A stretch of DNA of 6,537 bases, from the NCBI GenBank assembly GCA_905215095.1, contig CAJMOL010000092.1, forward strand, positions 1 through 6,537. Direction: 5' to 3'. This document shows, piece by piece, positions 1-6,302 of this stretch. Source of the DNA: an uncultured bacterium. Lineage in GTDB: Bacteria > Actinomycetota > Coriobacteriia > Coriobacteriales > Coriobacteriaceae. Numbering within the stretch: the first letter of the stretch is position 1; each line of letters opens with the position of its first letter. The translations under genes and the position numbers were made by a program. The notes under the pieces are model-generated. The model had not been told where the DNA came from, ran no database searches, and saw only the letters and a list, made by a program, of their open reading frames with translations.

Positions 1-1
1 G

Positions 2-474
2 CGCTCCAGCTGGGTCATTGGCCGCGGCCACAACTTCGTGAAGACCATGCGCGCTCTCTCCGACCGCTGCGCCGACGCCGGGGACGCCCTCGAGCGGGTC
101 ACCGTGGTGGACGACCAGTGGGCCGCCTCACCTTCACCGAGACCATGGCCGGCGCCATCTTCCATCTGCTCGGCTACCGCGAGGGCGACATGGAGCCCAC
201 GGCCCCGGCGCCCTACGGCCTGTACAACTGCACCAACTCCGGCGACGCCGCCAGCTGGGCCAAGATCGCCGCGGCGGTGTTCGATCGCGCCAACGGCAAC
301 GGCGGCAGGGTGGTGCCGGTCTCCACGGCGGATTACGCCAACGCCGCCGGCCCCATCGCCCCGCGCCCGGAGCACTCCGCGCTGGACCTCTCCAAGCTCG
401 ATGCCACGGGCTTTGCGCCCGCAGACTGGCACGAGGAACTCGACGTGTATATGGACGAGTTGTTGGCTGAGTAA
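2..474 (+). pseudogene. rmlD: dTDP-4-dehydrorhamnose reductase (RmlD-type), C-terminal part, frameshifted
   Basis: This is the C-terminal end of an NADPH-dependent reductase that makes dTDP-L-rhamnose, the last step of the Rml pathway in the cytoplasm. The start lies off the left edge. Frame 2 reads RSSWVIGRGHNFVKTM and continues to VTVVDDQW (about 103-120), then runs into nonsense. The homology resumes in frame 1 as GRLTFTETMAGAIFHLL and runs through LYNCTNSGDAASWAKIA, VVPVSTADY and APRPEHSALDLSKLDATGF to a TAA at 472-474. The VVDDQ-GRLTFT, LYN-SWA and RPxxSxLDxSK blocks are the RmlD substrate-domain pattern. The style is like the actinobacterial fusions with an N-terminal RmlC epimerase, but that half would be off-window. 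Adding one G to the GGG at 119-121 restores a single frame, so this is a one-base deletion or a sequencing error. A hairpin terminator follows. Family call is strong; whether the break is real is open. Confidence 0.8.
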
Positions 475-580
475 GCTGTTTCTCATTCTTGTTAAGCTTG
501 CTTGCACGTTTAACCTTCGGGAGTACGCTATTCCTGTAGTGTCGTTAATAGCTTACAAGGCATGCTTTAGATTTCTGCTA

Positions 581-616
581 AAAGGGGAGGGTGCCCAATA
601 GAGCACCCTCCCCTTT
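581..616. terminator. Bidirectional intrinsic terminator between convergent genes
   Basis: A perfect 14-bp inverted repeat, AAAGGGGAGGGTGC (581-594) and GCACCCTCCCCTTT (603-616), encloses the 8-nt loop CCAATAGA. The GC-rich stem is flanked by A residues on the left and T residues on the right, giving a short U-run in either direction (UUU on the + strand, UUUU on the - strand). It lies 106 bp past the rmlD stop and 46 bp past the DUF4012 stop, between convergent genes, where a shared terminator is expected. The U-runs are short, so efficiency is uncertain. Confidence 0.85.
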
Positions 617-662
617 GCGTGTGGAATATGTTGGAGCGGCCTAACCTGATCGCGCAAAAAGC

Positions 663-1085
663 CTACTGCCAGCCAGCAACTTCCTGGGCCGTGGGGGTGG
701 TGCGTACGGCAAGCTCCGTCTGGGCATCCGTGGACGTGGTTACCGTAAACGTCAAGGTCTCCTCTTCCTGCGGGGCGAGCTGGACCTGTCCGCCGTATTG
801 CCAGACCTGGCAATTACCGTACTTGGTCTCGGCATACGTAGTGCCGGCGCTGGACTGGATGTTTGAAATGGTTCCGTTGGCCGGCGCGTACAGCGTTACA
901 CCGTAGATCATGTTGCCGAGCGCCTTGAGCTCCGGGTTGTAGCCGGAGATGTAATGCGTAAGCGTCTGGGCCTCTTCGGTCGTGCAGTTGTTCTTTACGC
1001 GAACGGTAACGTCGTACGTCTTCGACCCGTCTGCATTTGCAGTGCCCTGGCCAACCTCGATATGGGAGCTTAGATACCAGCTCAT
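663..1085 (-). CDS. C-terminal fragment of the DUF4012 protein downstream of the amber codon
   Basis: The 140-codon piece begins at ATG 1085-1083, two codons after the TAG and in the same frame as the main fragment, and ends at a TAG (665-663). It opens with MSWYLSSHIEVG, which continues the conserved DUF4012 end motif (D-[ND]-x-x-x-K-M-x-x-Y-L) begun before the stop. The rest alternates polar and hydrophobic residues (KTYDVTVRVKNNCT, NMIYGVTLYAPANGTI, EEETLTFTVTTST) and looks like an all-beta sandwich exposed outside the cell. No ribosome site precedes the ATG and no signal peptide is present. Independent expression is unlikely; it is best read as the severed tail of the same gene. Confidence 0.6.
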   Translation of the reverse strand: MSWYLSSHIEVGQGTANADGSKTYDVTVRVKNNCTTEEAQTLTHYISGYNPELKALGNMIYGVTLYAPANGTISNIQSSAGTTYAETKYGNCQVWQYGGQVQLAPQEEETLTFTVTTSTDAQTELAVRTTPTAQEVAGWQ

Positions 1086-1091
1086 CTTTGC

Positions 1092-1094
1092 CTA
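1092..1094 (-). other. In-frame amber (TAG) codon splitting the DUF4012 gene
   Basis: The minus strand reads AAC ACC TAG GCA AAG ATG, giving N-T-stop-A-K-M. Conserved family sequence lies on both sides in one frame, so a single substitution explains it; CAG (Gln) to TAG is the simplest. The following bases (GCA) do not match a known readthrough context. Confidence 0.85.
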
Positions 1095-2240
1095 GGTGTT
1101 GTCATCAATATAGACGCCGAGCTCGGGAACGGTGCTATCTTGCGAGACAGCACCCTCGAGACCGAGTTTAGCGATCGCATTCTCTTCGTCTGCGTTTTCC
1201 ATCCATACCATCACGCGGCCGGCTTTGGCGTCCTTGGCCACGGTTTCTATGAGGGCGGTAAGATCGACCTTGCCCAGATTGCTCATTACCTGCTTAGCAG
1301 CTGCGCCAGCAGCTTCTGCAAAGTATGGGTCTTGATCCGGAACGGCTTTTTCGAGGTACACGTTGTGGAGGAGAATTGTTGCGGCATTGGTGCCATCGAT
1401 GGTGGAGGCATCGCTGAGCGTAACCCCGCCGGTGAGTGCAAGCAGGTGCTGCAGGAACACGGGATCGACCGCTATCGCTCCGTTGGCCACATCTCCCACG
1501 CGGTCCGCCCAGAGGTCGCGTACGTGCATTCCGGTAGAAGACCAATCGGGGTTCGTGGTGATGAGCTGGGGAATCTTGGTGTAGCCGTTGGGATACATCG
1601 TCTGTTCGACCTCGGTGGTGGGAAGCGTTCCCTCGCCACCGTTGAGCTTTGAAATGCCGGAGAATTCACCGAGCTCGATCTTGCCGTTCGTGACGGTGAG
1701 TAGACCGGTGGAGCCGGGGAAGCCGCCCGTGGCGCGCAGCTCGGAGTTGTTCTGGGCAACTACGACATACGTACGTGTTTGGCCATTTGCGCCGAGCATC
1801 TGCGGCAGGTACGGAGCGACTGCCGATGCGGCGTTTACGGTGTCGTTGAGGGTGGCTACGAGGGGCTTGGCTTTTTCAAGAGCTGTCTGTAGCTGGGCGA
1901 TGTGCGCGTCGGGGAGAGCGCTCATCTCTTTCGCGGCCTTGTTTATAGATGGCTTGGAATTTGAGAGAACGGTGCACACGTTGGTTAGCAGGTTGATGTT
2001 GATGGATCCGTTTTCGGTAAAGAGGGTGTTGAGGCCCTGACCCTTGAGCGCCTCCGCAACGGGCGTGAGCGCGTCGTTTGCAAGCGTATCGAGCGTTGCC
2101 GAGATGGTCTGAACGGACTTCACATCGCTCCCGAGAACCGGAATAAAACTCGCGATATTCCAGAGTGCACTCGAGGTGGTCGAGTGCATGCGCCCGGCCG
2201 CGGCATCGATGTTCTGAGCAGCATCGAGCACGCCGTCCAT
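1092..2240 (-). CDS. DUF4012 domain, main open fragment (382 codons)
   Basis: This is the longest ATG-initiated piece of the broken DUF4012 gene. The ATG at 2240 is almost certainly internal: the same frame continues upstream through ESVKTG, a juxtamembrane helix and the membrane anchor, and I saw no convincing ribosome site before it. Residues 1-150 are helix-rich and Ala-rich, with a coiled stalk-like look. Residues 156-174 hold the family signature RTYVVVAQNNSELRATGGF, followed by GSTGLLTVTNGKIELGEF (176-193). Further family blocks are NPDWSSTGMHVRDLWADRVG (230-249), GAIAVDPVFLQHLLALTGGV (254-273), LLHNVY (290-295) and the RVMVWMENADEE segment (342-353). It ends at an amber codon straight after GVYIDDNT, inside a conserved motif that normally runs on into KMxxYL. 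If translated alone it would lack its membrane anchor and its C-terminal domain, so it is probably not functional as such. Confidence 0.6.
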   Translation of the reverse strand: MDGVLDAAQNIDAAAGRMHSTTSSALWNIASFIPVLGSDVKSVQTISATLDTLANDALTPVAEALKGQGLNTLFTENGSININLLTNVCTVLSNSKPSINKAAKEMSALPDAHIAQLQTALEKAKPLVATLNDTVNAASAVAPYLPQMLGANGQTRTYVVVAQNNSELRATGGFPGSTGLLTVTNGKIELGEFSGISKLNGGEGTLPTTEVEQTMYPNGYTKIPQLITTNPDWSSTGMHVRDLWADRVGDVANGAIAVDPVFLQHLLALTGGVTLSDASTIDGTNAATILLHNVYLEKAVPDQDPYFAEAAGAAAKQVMSNLGKVDLTALIETVAKDAKAGRVMVWMENADEENAIAKLGLEGAVSQDSTVPELGVYIDDNT

Positions 2241-2327
2241 GTTTCCGGTTTTTACGCTTTCTGAGGCACTTTGCGCGCTGGCAATAATGGAGTCTGCATC
2301 CGTTTTAACGTCCTTGACTTGCCTGAG

Positions 2328-2393
2328 GAGGACAGCTCCGGAGGCGCCGCAAGCGACGAGCAGAGCAACGACGATGCCTACGACGATGGGCCA
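2328..2393 (-). other. Predicted single transmembrane anchor of the DUF4012 protein
   Basis: In the main frame the minus strand encodes WPIVVGIVVALLVACGASGA followed by VL(L), 22 mostly hydrophobic residues. It directly follows the strongly basic ERKRIRRKKR (about 2423-2394) and precedes the charged RQVKDVKTDAD. By the positive-inside rule the roughly 85 N-terminal residues stay in the cytoplasm and the DUF4012 domain lies outside. LVAC resembles a lipobox, but it is too far from the likely N-terminus to be a normal lipoprotein signal. Confidence 0.75.
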
Positions 2394-2550
2394 GCGCTTC
2401 TTCCTGCGAATCCTTTTGCGCTCGAGTGGTTCTTCATCGTAGTGAAGATCAAGATACGGAAAGTGAGCGTATTGGGCGGTATCGCTGGGAGAATTATATG
2501 CTTCGAAAGCCCGGGGCGCCTCCTGTGCCTGCGGTATTGTCCCCGTGTCG

Positions 2551-2646
2551 TCAAGAGGCTTGAAGCGTTTGCCATGGTATTTCGTTGTTGTTCTCAGTAT
2601 CGCTGGAATTGTGGTATTCGTTGCTGTTGGAGAAATGAGACCCCAT
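2551..2646 (-). other. N-terminal short frame of the DUF4012 gene (31 codons), ending in TGA
   Basis: This frame starts at the ATG behind AGGAGG and encodes a polar segment rich in Asn, Ser and Glu: MGSHFSNSNEYHNSSDTEN then NNEIPWQTLQAS, then TGA at 2553-2551. The main frame is open across the same bases but has no usable start codon there. Removing one base around 2557-2562 (for example C2562 on the + numbering) would give a smooth junction QTL-K-PLDDTG. It is therefore read as the displaced 5' end of the DUF4012 gene, not a separate peptide gene. Confidence 0.65.
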
Positions 2647-2650
2647 GTGC

Positions 2651-2656
2651 CCTCCT
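2651..2656 (-). promoter_or_regulatory. Shine-Dalgarno site for the DUF4012 gene
   Basis: The minus strand carries AGGAGG (inside AGGAGGG) with 4 nt before the ATG at 2646. This near-perfect site is the main reason to place the start there and not at the internal ATG at 2240. The spacing is slightly short. Confidence 0.6.
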
Positions 2657-2677
2657 ATAGTTTTGTTCCAGTCCAAT

Positions 2678-2683
2678 AGTATA
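2678..2683 (-). promoter_or_regulatory. Possible -10 element (TATACT) for the DUF4012 gene
   Basis: TATACT on the minus strand matches the sigma-70-type -10 consensus at 5 of 6 positions and lies about 31 nt before the ATG. No good -35 hexamer stands at 16-18 nt upstream, and no extended TG motif is present. The 143-bp gap 2647-2789 is AT-rich in its middle (about 2715-2750), and I saw no hairpin terminator in it, so read-through from the upstream glycosyltransferase is also possible. Confidence 0.35.
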
Positions 2684-2789
2684 CGTGCGGGAGGGCTTCA
2701 TGCAGCGTCTTCAATAGATGATGCATGAAATATTATGAATATCGTATCAGTAGCGCATCGAATGTTCGCCATGCTGAATATCGAGACGT

Positions 2790-4799
2790 TTATCCCAAGA
2801 TGCGGTGCTTGATGCTAGAGAGAATGCCCCTAGTGTAGATTCGCTTGGCTTGGGCGTCCTCATCGCGCTTGATATCGAGACGCGGGTAGCCGCTCGTGTA
2901 CTCTACGTTGGGGTTGGCGAGCACGTCTTGGCGCATGGCGGGGAAGCGGCGCCAGAGCTCGGCAAGGCCCGTGGCGCTTCCATAGATGGCGTTGAGGTTT
3001 GCGGCCGCTACGTAGGCGCTGCCGTGGGTGGTGGCGCGCGCATGAGGGGTGCCGAGGACGAGCTTGTCTTGCTGACGCAGGAGGAACGAGAGCTCCATTA
3101 CCTCGGTTTGGAGGTTCCCGTATTCGTGGAGCTGACCGGCAATCGTTTCAAGATCGCTGCGCCGGATCATGAAGAGGTCGGGGCTTGCGGCCGAGAAGTT
3201 GCACGTTGCCTCTGCAAGGCCGTTGTAACCGCCGCCCATGTTGTCCGTGAAGTTGCGGTTGGGGGCAACGGGGGTTCCGTCCGCGAGGAGCACGGTGCCC
3301 GCTTGTGCGATGAGACCATCGGGGTAGAAAAGCTTGGGCGAGACAATGCCTACCTCGGCTCGGCAGAAGTAGGCCGCAGTGGTTGCGATGCAGCTCTCGT
3401 CGTCGAGTTCGATCATGTCGGTTGCGAAGGCGATGAGGTCTGTATCCAGGGTTTCGAGTGCCTCTCGCGTCGCCGCCCTGAGGCTCGCGGGGTTCAGGAT
3501 GATGCTTGTATTCGAGATGCCGTGCGCATTACCAACAGATTTGAACAAGCGCGTCGTGTCTTGCGTGTTGTTGCTCAGAATGGCTAAACCCACGCGTGGA
3601 GGGCGCGATGCCTTCTTGTAATCCACGTGGTACACGCAGGAATTATGGGTTTCTGAAACGTGAGTTTCAATGCCTCGGCGTGAGAAATGGTTCTCCAGCG
3701 CCGTGGCTCCGGCAAGAACGGCGTAGGGCTTGGACTCCATGACGCCGCCGTTGGTGGAGCCGGCGTGCACGCGCCAGTGGTAGAGGACCTCGGGAATGTG
3801 GCAGATGCGGCGGGCATGCTCGGCGGCCTTGAGCGAAAGGTCGTAGTCCTGCGCACCGGAGACCTCGTTGGGCGACAGCTCCACGCGGTCGAGGATGTAG
3901 CGGCTCACCATGAGCATGTGCACCATGTAGTTGTGCGAGTAGAGCAGATCGCGGTTGAAGTCGGGCTTGAAACGCGGGGCGTAGCCGGCGGAGTCATCTT
4001 CCTCGAAGTTGTCCTCGTCGCAGTAGAAGAGATCCGCGTCGGGATGTTCAGCCGCGAACGCCATGTAGCGCTCGAGCACGTAGGGGGAGAGCGTGTCGTC
4101 GTGGTCGGCAAAGGCCACATAGTCGCCCGTGGCGGCGCGAATGCCTATGTTGGTATTGCCGGCGATGCCTAAGTTCTCGGGGAAGTCAATGGTCTTGATG
4201 CGCGGGTCCGCGTAGGTGGTCAGTACTTCCTGCATGCCCTCGTTGTCCGGGCTCGCGTTTACCAGCACGAGCTCCCAGATCGTATAGGTCTGCGCGAGCA
4301 CCGAGTCGATCATGTCGCGCAGGTAGGGCAGCGGCGTGTTGTACAGCGGGCAGATGATGCTCACGAGCGGGTGGAAGTCTGCGGGAATGGAGCCTTCCGG
4401 CAGGGGCTGGGGCTTGGGATAGCTCGCGTACGCGCCGTCGATGCTGGGATTCACCATGTCGAGGTCGCGGCGGATGCGCATGCGCTCGCGGCGGCGGCCC
4501 GTCATGGTGTCGAGCGAAATGCCCTGGTAGGTAAGGGTGAAGTTGGCGGTGGAGCCGGTGGTGAGAATGGACAGGATGGGCGCGCGTCCGGGCGTTTGGG
4601 GCTCCAGGATGTAGAAGCGGGTGTGTGCGTTCGCGGCAAGCGGGGCGCCGTTCTTGCCGGTGAGGGCAAAGTCCGCGGGGTTGGGAAGCTGCACGTCCGC
4701 GCCGGTGCCGCAGCCGTGAAGCTCGGCGCGGTAGACCACGTGGCCGTGCTCGGCTTCGAAAACCTGGGAGATGTTAGCGGTTAAGGGCAATGCGGCCAT
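2790..4799 (-). CDS. Two-domain family 2 glycosyltransferase
   Basis: The 669-residue enzyme should transfer a sugar from a nucleotide donor to a growing surface glycan on the inner face of the membrane; donor and acceptor cannot be read from sequence. Residues 1-100 form a beta-rich N-terminal domain. A GT-A fold follows at about 146-345: VSIICPLYNTP (146-156), SVLAQTY (166-172), ENLGIAGNTNIGIRAATGDY (208-227), the metal/donor motif ADHDD (231-235), FYCDEDNFEED, AQDYDLSLKA (316-325) with a likely catalytic Asp, and YHWRVHAGST (340-349). Residues 400-640 look like a second GT2-like domain (VGIVSPKLFYPDGLIAQAG, 483-501) without clear DXD or ED motifs. No membrane segments are seen. An in-frame TAG lies a few codons upstream of the ATG, so 4799 is the first start, but the ribosome site is weak. 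It is divergent from the next GT2 gene. Family certain; specificity unknown, rhamnosyltransferase is one option. Confidence 0.88.
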   Translation of the reverse strand: MAALPLTANISQVFEAEHGHVVYRAELHGCGTGADVQLPNPADFALTGKNGAPLAANAHTRFYILEPQTPGRAPILSILTTGSTANFTLTYQGISLDTMTGRRRERMRIRRDLDMVNPSIDGAYASYPKPQPLPEGSIPADFHPLVSIICPLYNTPLPYLRDMIDSVLAQTYTIWELVLVNASPDNEGMQEVLTTYADPRIKTIDFPENLGIAGNTNIGIRAATGDYVAFADHDDTLSPYVLERYMAFAAEHPDADLFYCDEDNFEEDDSAGYAPRFKPDFNRDLLYSHNYMVHMLMVSRYILDRVELSPNEVSGAQDYDLSLKAAEHARRICHIPEVLYHWRVHAGSTNGGVMESKPYAVLAGATALENHFSRRGIETHVSETHNSCVYHVDYKKASRPPRVGLAILSNNTQDTTRLFKSVGNAHGISNTSIILNPASLRAATREALETLDTDLIAFATDMIELDDESCIATTAAYFCRAEVGIVSPKLFYPDGLIAQAGTVLLADGTPVAPNRNFTDNMGGGYNGLAEATCNFSAASPDLFMIRRSDLETIAGQLHEYGNLQTEVMELSFLLRQQDKLVLGTPHARATTHGSAYVAAANLNAIYGSATGLAELWRRFPAMRQDVLANPNVEYTSGYPRLDIKRDEDAQAKRIYTRGILSSIKHRILG

Positions 4800-4831
4800 G
4801 GGGAATCCGATCTGCTAAGGAGTGATGGGGT

Positions 4832-4854
4832 GGCGAGGCGTCGCGGGCGAGGCG
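4832..4854. repeat. Short direct repeat GGCGAGGCG x2 in the divergent intergenic region
   Basis: GGCGAGGCG occurs at 4832-4840 and again at 4846-4854, a 14-bp period. It lies between the candidate promoter and the start codon of the leftward glycosyltransferase, so it would be in that gene's 5' leader. A regulator site is possible, but a chance GC-rich repeat is just as likely. Confidence 0.4.
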
Positions 4855-4873
4855 AAATGCCTGCATCCCCTAA

Positions 4874-4903
4874 AGTATGATGTTGCGATTAAAATAATAG
4901 CAA
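4874..4903 (-). promoter_or_regulatory. Candidate promoter for the two-domain glycosyltransferase
   Basis: The minus strand carries TTGCTA (4903-4898) and CATACT (4879-4874) separated by 18 nt, each matching consensus at 4 of 6 positions. They lie about 75 nt before the ATG at 4799. The spacer is AT-rich in an otherwise GC-rich region. The match is modest and unproven. Confidence 0.3.
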
Positions 4904-4927
4904 AGGGGGCACGTTGGTGGCGTATCC

Positions 4928-4957
4928 TTGGTATCCTACTTCCGATATGAATATGAC
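4928..4957 (+). promoter_or_regulatory. Weak candidate promoter for the rightward glycosyltransferase
   Basis: TTGGTA (4928-4933) and TATGAC (4952-4957) are 18 nt apart on the + strand, about 75 nt before the start at 5032. Overlapping TATGAA (4946-4951) is an alternative -10. This is the best pair I could find in the divergent gap, and it is weak. Confidence 0.2.
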
Positions 4958-5031
4958 TTCGGGTTCTAGGAAGGCTGCTGTTCATTAAGGCTTGCTGCAG
5001 CTTAACCATGCCCTATGAAAGGTCGTCCTGC

Positions 5032-6153
5032 ATGAAATCCGACGCTTCCGCGCTCGTTTCCGTCATCATCCCCGTATGCAACGTGGAAAAATACCTTGCT
5101 CAATGTTTGGAGAGTATTTGCTCGCAGACGCACCGCGAGCTGGAGGTCATCTGCTTAAACGATGGCTCGAAGGACGGCTCCCTCGCCATTCTGCGCGAGT
5201 TCGAGGCGCGCGATTCGCGTGTGATCGTTGTCGATAAGCCTAACGAGGGCTACGGCGCCACGTGTAATCGCGGCTTGGAGATGGCCCATGGCGTGTGGGT
5301 CTCTGTTGTCGAGCCGGACGACTGGATCGATCCGGTCATGTACGAGTGCATGCTCAGCCGTGCCGCGCTGGTGGACGTCCCCGTGGATATTGTAAAGTGT
5401 CCTTGGATCGATGTGCACGATTGGGACGATCCGGACACGCAGTACGAGCAGCAGTGCGTGTTGGCGCACCGCCTGCCCAACACCACGCGTCCCGTGACCC
5501 TGGCCGACCTGCCCATCATGGTGGAACAGCACCCCAGCATCTGGAGCGCCATCTACCGTCGCGACTTCTTGAACGAGTACGGCATTCGCTTTGTTCCGTA
5601 CCCGGGCGCCGGGTGGGCGGACAACCCGTTCCTCATCGAGGCATTCTGCCAAGCCAAGGCCATCATGACGTTCGACGAGGCGTTCTACCATTACCGCTGC
5701 GATTTGCCCGGCGCTACGTACAACCACAAGAAGGACGCGGCTGTCGCTCTGCCGTTCATGACGGACATCCTCGAGCGCCTACACGTGACCGACCGCGGCA
5801 TCCTCGAGGCGCACTACATGCGCGGCTTTAACTACATCCACGGCGGAATCGTGGACGATGGCTGGGAGAACCCCATCGTGCAGGACGGCACACGCCGTGT
5901 GTTCTCGCGCATGGACACCGAGATTGTGCTGGGGCATCCCAAGCTTTCCCCCAAGCGCAAGCGCTTCTACCTGGAGCAGATGGGCATAGCTGGCCGACGC
6001 GTGCCGGTGTGGCCGCGCGTGAAGTACTTCGCGAGCGAGACGCGCTTCTTCGTGAAGAGCAATGGCGTTCGCGGCCTGCTGCGCAAGGTCGGTGGTTTTG
6101 CGAACGGCAAGGCAGTCGCCGCCCGTCGAGCCAAGGAGAACGCAAAGGGGTAG
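5032..6153 (+). CDS. Family 2 glycosyltransferase (single domain)
   Basis: A 373-residue cytoplasmic enzyme of the GT2 (WcaA/EpsJ-like) group, expected to add one sugar to a lipid-linked glycan. The GT-A fold starts at once: VSVIIPVCNVEKYLAQCLES (9-28), SQTHRELEVICLNDGSKDGS (31-50) with the nucleotide-binding Asp44, NEGYGATCNRGLEMAHG (71-87), the metal/donor motif VVEPDDWID (92-100), and GWADNPFLIEAF (194-205) with likely catalytic Asp197. The acceptor-side YHYRCDLPGATY follows (219-230). The C-terminus is basic (SPKRKR, RKVGG, AARRAKENAKG) and may bind membrane. The in-frame ATG at 5008 would add eight residues, but AAAGG at 5018-5022 sits 9 nt before the ATG at 5032, so I prefer 5032. No terminator is visible before the export permease 157 bp on, so co-transcription is plausible. 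Sugar specificity is unknown. Confidence 0.88.
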   Translation: MKSDASALVSVIIPVCNVEKYLAQCLESICSQTHRELEVICLNDGSKDGSLAILREFEARDSRVIVVDKPNEGYGATCNRGLEMAHGVWVSVVEPDDWIDPVMYECMLSRAALVDVPVDIVKCPWIDVHDWDDPDTQYEQQCVLAHRLPNTTRPVTLADLPIMVEQHPSIWSAIYRRDFLNEYGIRFVPYPGAGWADNPFLIEAFCQAKAIMTFDEAFYHYRCDLPGATYNHKKDAAVALPFMTDILERLHVTDRGILEAHYMRGFNYIHGGIVDDGWENPIVQDGTRRVFSRMDTEIVLGHPKLSPKRKRFYLEQMGIAGRRVPVWPRVKYFASETRFFVKSNGVRGLLRKVGGFANGKAVAARRAKENAKG

Positions 6154-6241
6154 GGGTCCTGCTTGTGTTCTCATGAGCGCGCACCCGACTCTCCTGATTG
6201 TATGCAGCTCGTCGAGGCAAGAAATCGCGCAAGCGCCCCTG

Positions 6242-6250
6242 TGTTATCAT
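6242..6250 (+). promoter_or_regulatory. Possible extended -10 promoter for the export permease
   Basis: TGTTATCAT contains the extended TGn motif followed by TATCAT, a 5 of 6 match to the -10 consensus, about 60 nt before the GTG start. The -35 position (aaatcg region) is poor, which extended -10 promoters tolerate. This would allow expression of the permease separate from the preceding glycosyltransferase. Confidence 0.35.
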
Positions 6251-6266
6251 ACGTTGTTCGGCAAGG

Positions 6267-6280
6267 GCGGCATCTGCCGC
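6267..6280 (+). other. Small hairpin in the leader of the export permease
   Basis: GCGGCATCTGCCGC folds as a 5-bp GC-rich stem (GCGGC/GCCGC) around ATCT. It has no U-run, so it is not an intrinsic terminator. It lies between the possible promoter and the ribosome site and may only stabilise the leader. Confidence 0.3.
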
Positions 6281-6297
6281 TAACGTGCAATCAATAG

Positions 6298-6302
6298 GGA
6301 GG
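6298..6302 (+). promoter_or_regulatory. Shine-Dalgarno site setting a GTG start
   Basis: GGAGG (within AGGGAGG) lies 8 nt before the GTG at 6311. An in-frame TAA is found upstream at about 6281-6283 with no other start between, so the GTG is well fixed as the initiation codon. Confidence 0.8.

Larger units (their letters stand above)
663..2646 (-). pseudogene. DUF4012 membrane-anchored protein gene, interrupted by a frameshift and an amber codon
   Basis: Read as one gene, this would encode about 660 residues, close to what I expect for DUF4012 proteins. The likely start is the ATG at 2646-2644, 4 nt after AGGAGG (2656-2651). It opens an Asn/Ser-rich polar stretch (MGSHFSNSNEYHNSSD...) that ends at a TGA (2553-2551). 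One +1 step near 2557-2562 moves into the main frame, which has no stop from 2654 to 1095 but no ATG, GTG or TTG until 2240. That frame gives a cytoplasmic tail, a basic stretch ERKRIRRKKR, one membrane helix (about 2393-2328), a helical linker and the DUF4012 domain. A TAG at 1094-1092 then cuts off the last 142 codons, which continue in the same frame. DUF4012 proteins are extracytoplasmic, of unknown function, and often sit in actinobacterial polysaccharide loci. Either the gene is decaying or the sequence has errors here. Confidence 0.8.

Noticed and set aside
117..122. Phase-variable homopolymer in rmlD
   Set aside because: The G run is only three bases (four if repaired), too short for typical slipped-strand phase variation.
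38..601. A 187-codon frame extending past the rmlD end
   Set aside because: Only its first part (to about 120) is real rmlD sequence; after the frameshift it turns into Pro/Arg/Ser-rich nonsense and runs into the terminator.
2349..2366. Lipobox-like LVAC in the DUF4012 anchor
   Set aside because: About 100 residues precede it from the likely start, and no start codon lies close enough to make a type II signal peptide. It fits a single-pass anchor better.
2736..2783. Direct repeat TGAATATCG at 2736-2744 and 2775-2783
   Set aside because: Nine bases in an AT-rich gap, with no symmetry, no regular spacing to a promoter and no third copy; likely chance.
2805..3587. A 260-codon open frame on the + strand opposite the two-domain glycosyltransferase
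   Set aside because: It is antisense to a well-supported GT2 gene, is rich in Val, Gly, Ala and Arg without any family motif, and has no convincing ribosome site. It is a codon-bias shadow, as is 3687-4172.
5155..5727. A 190-codon minus-strand frame and the 5295-5831 plus-strand frame inside the second GT2 gene
   Set aside because: Both overlap clear GT2 motifs in the true frame and have low-complexity Arg/His/Gly content typical of GC-rich shadow frames.
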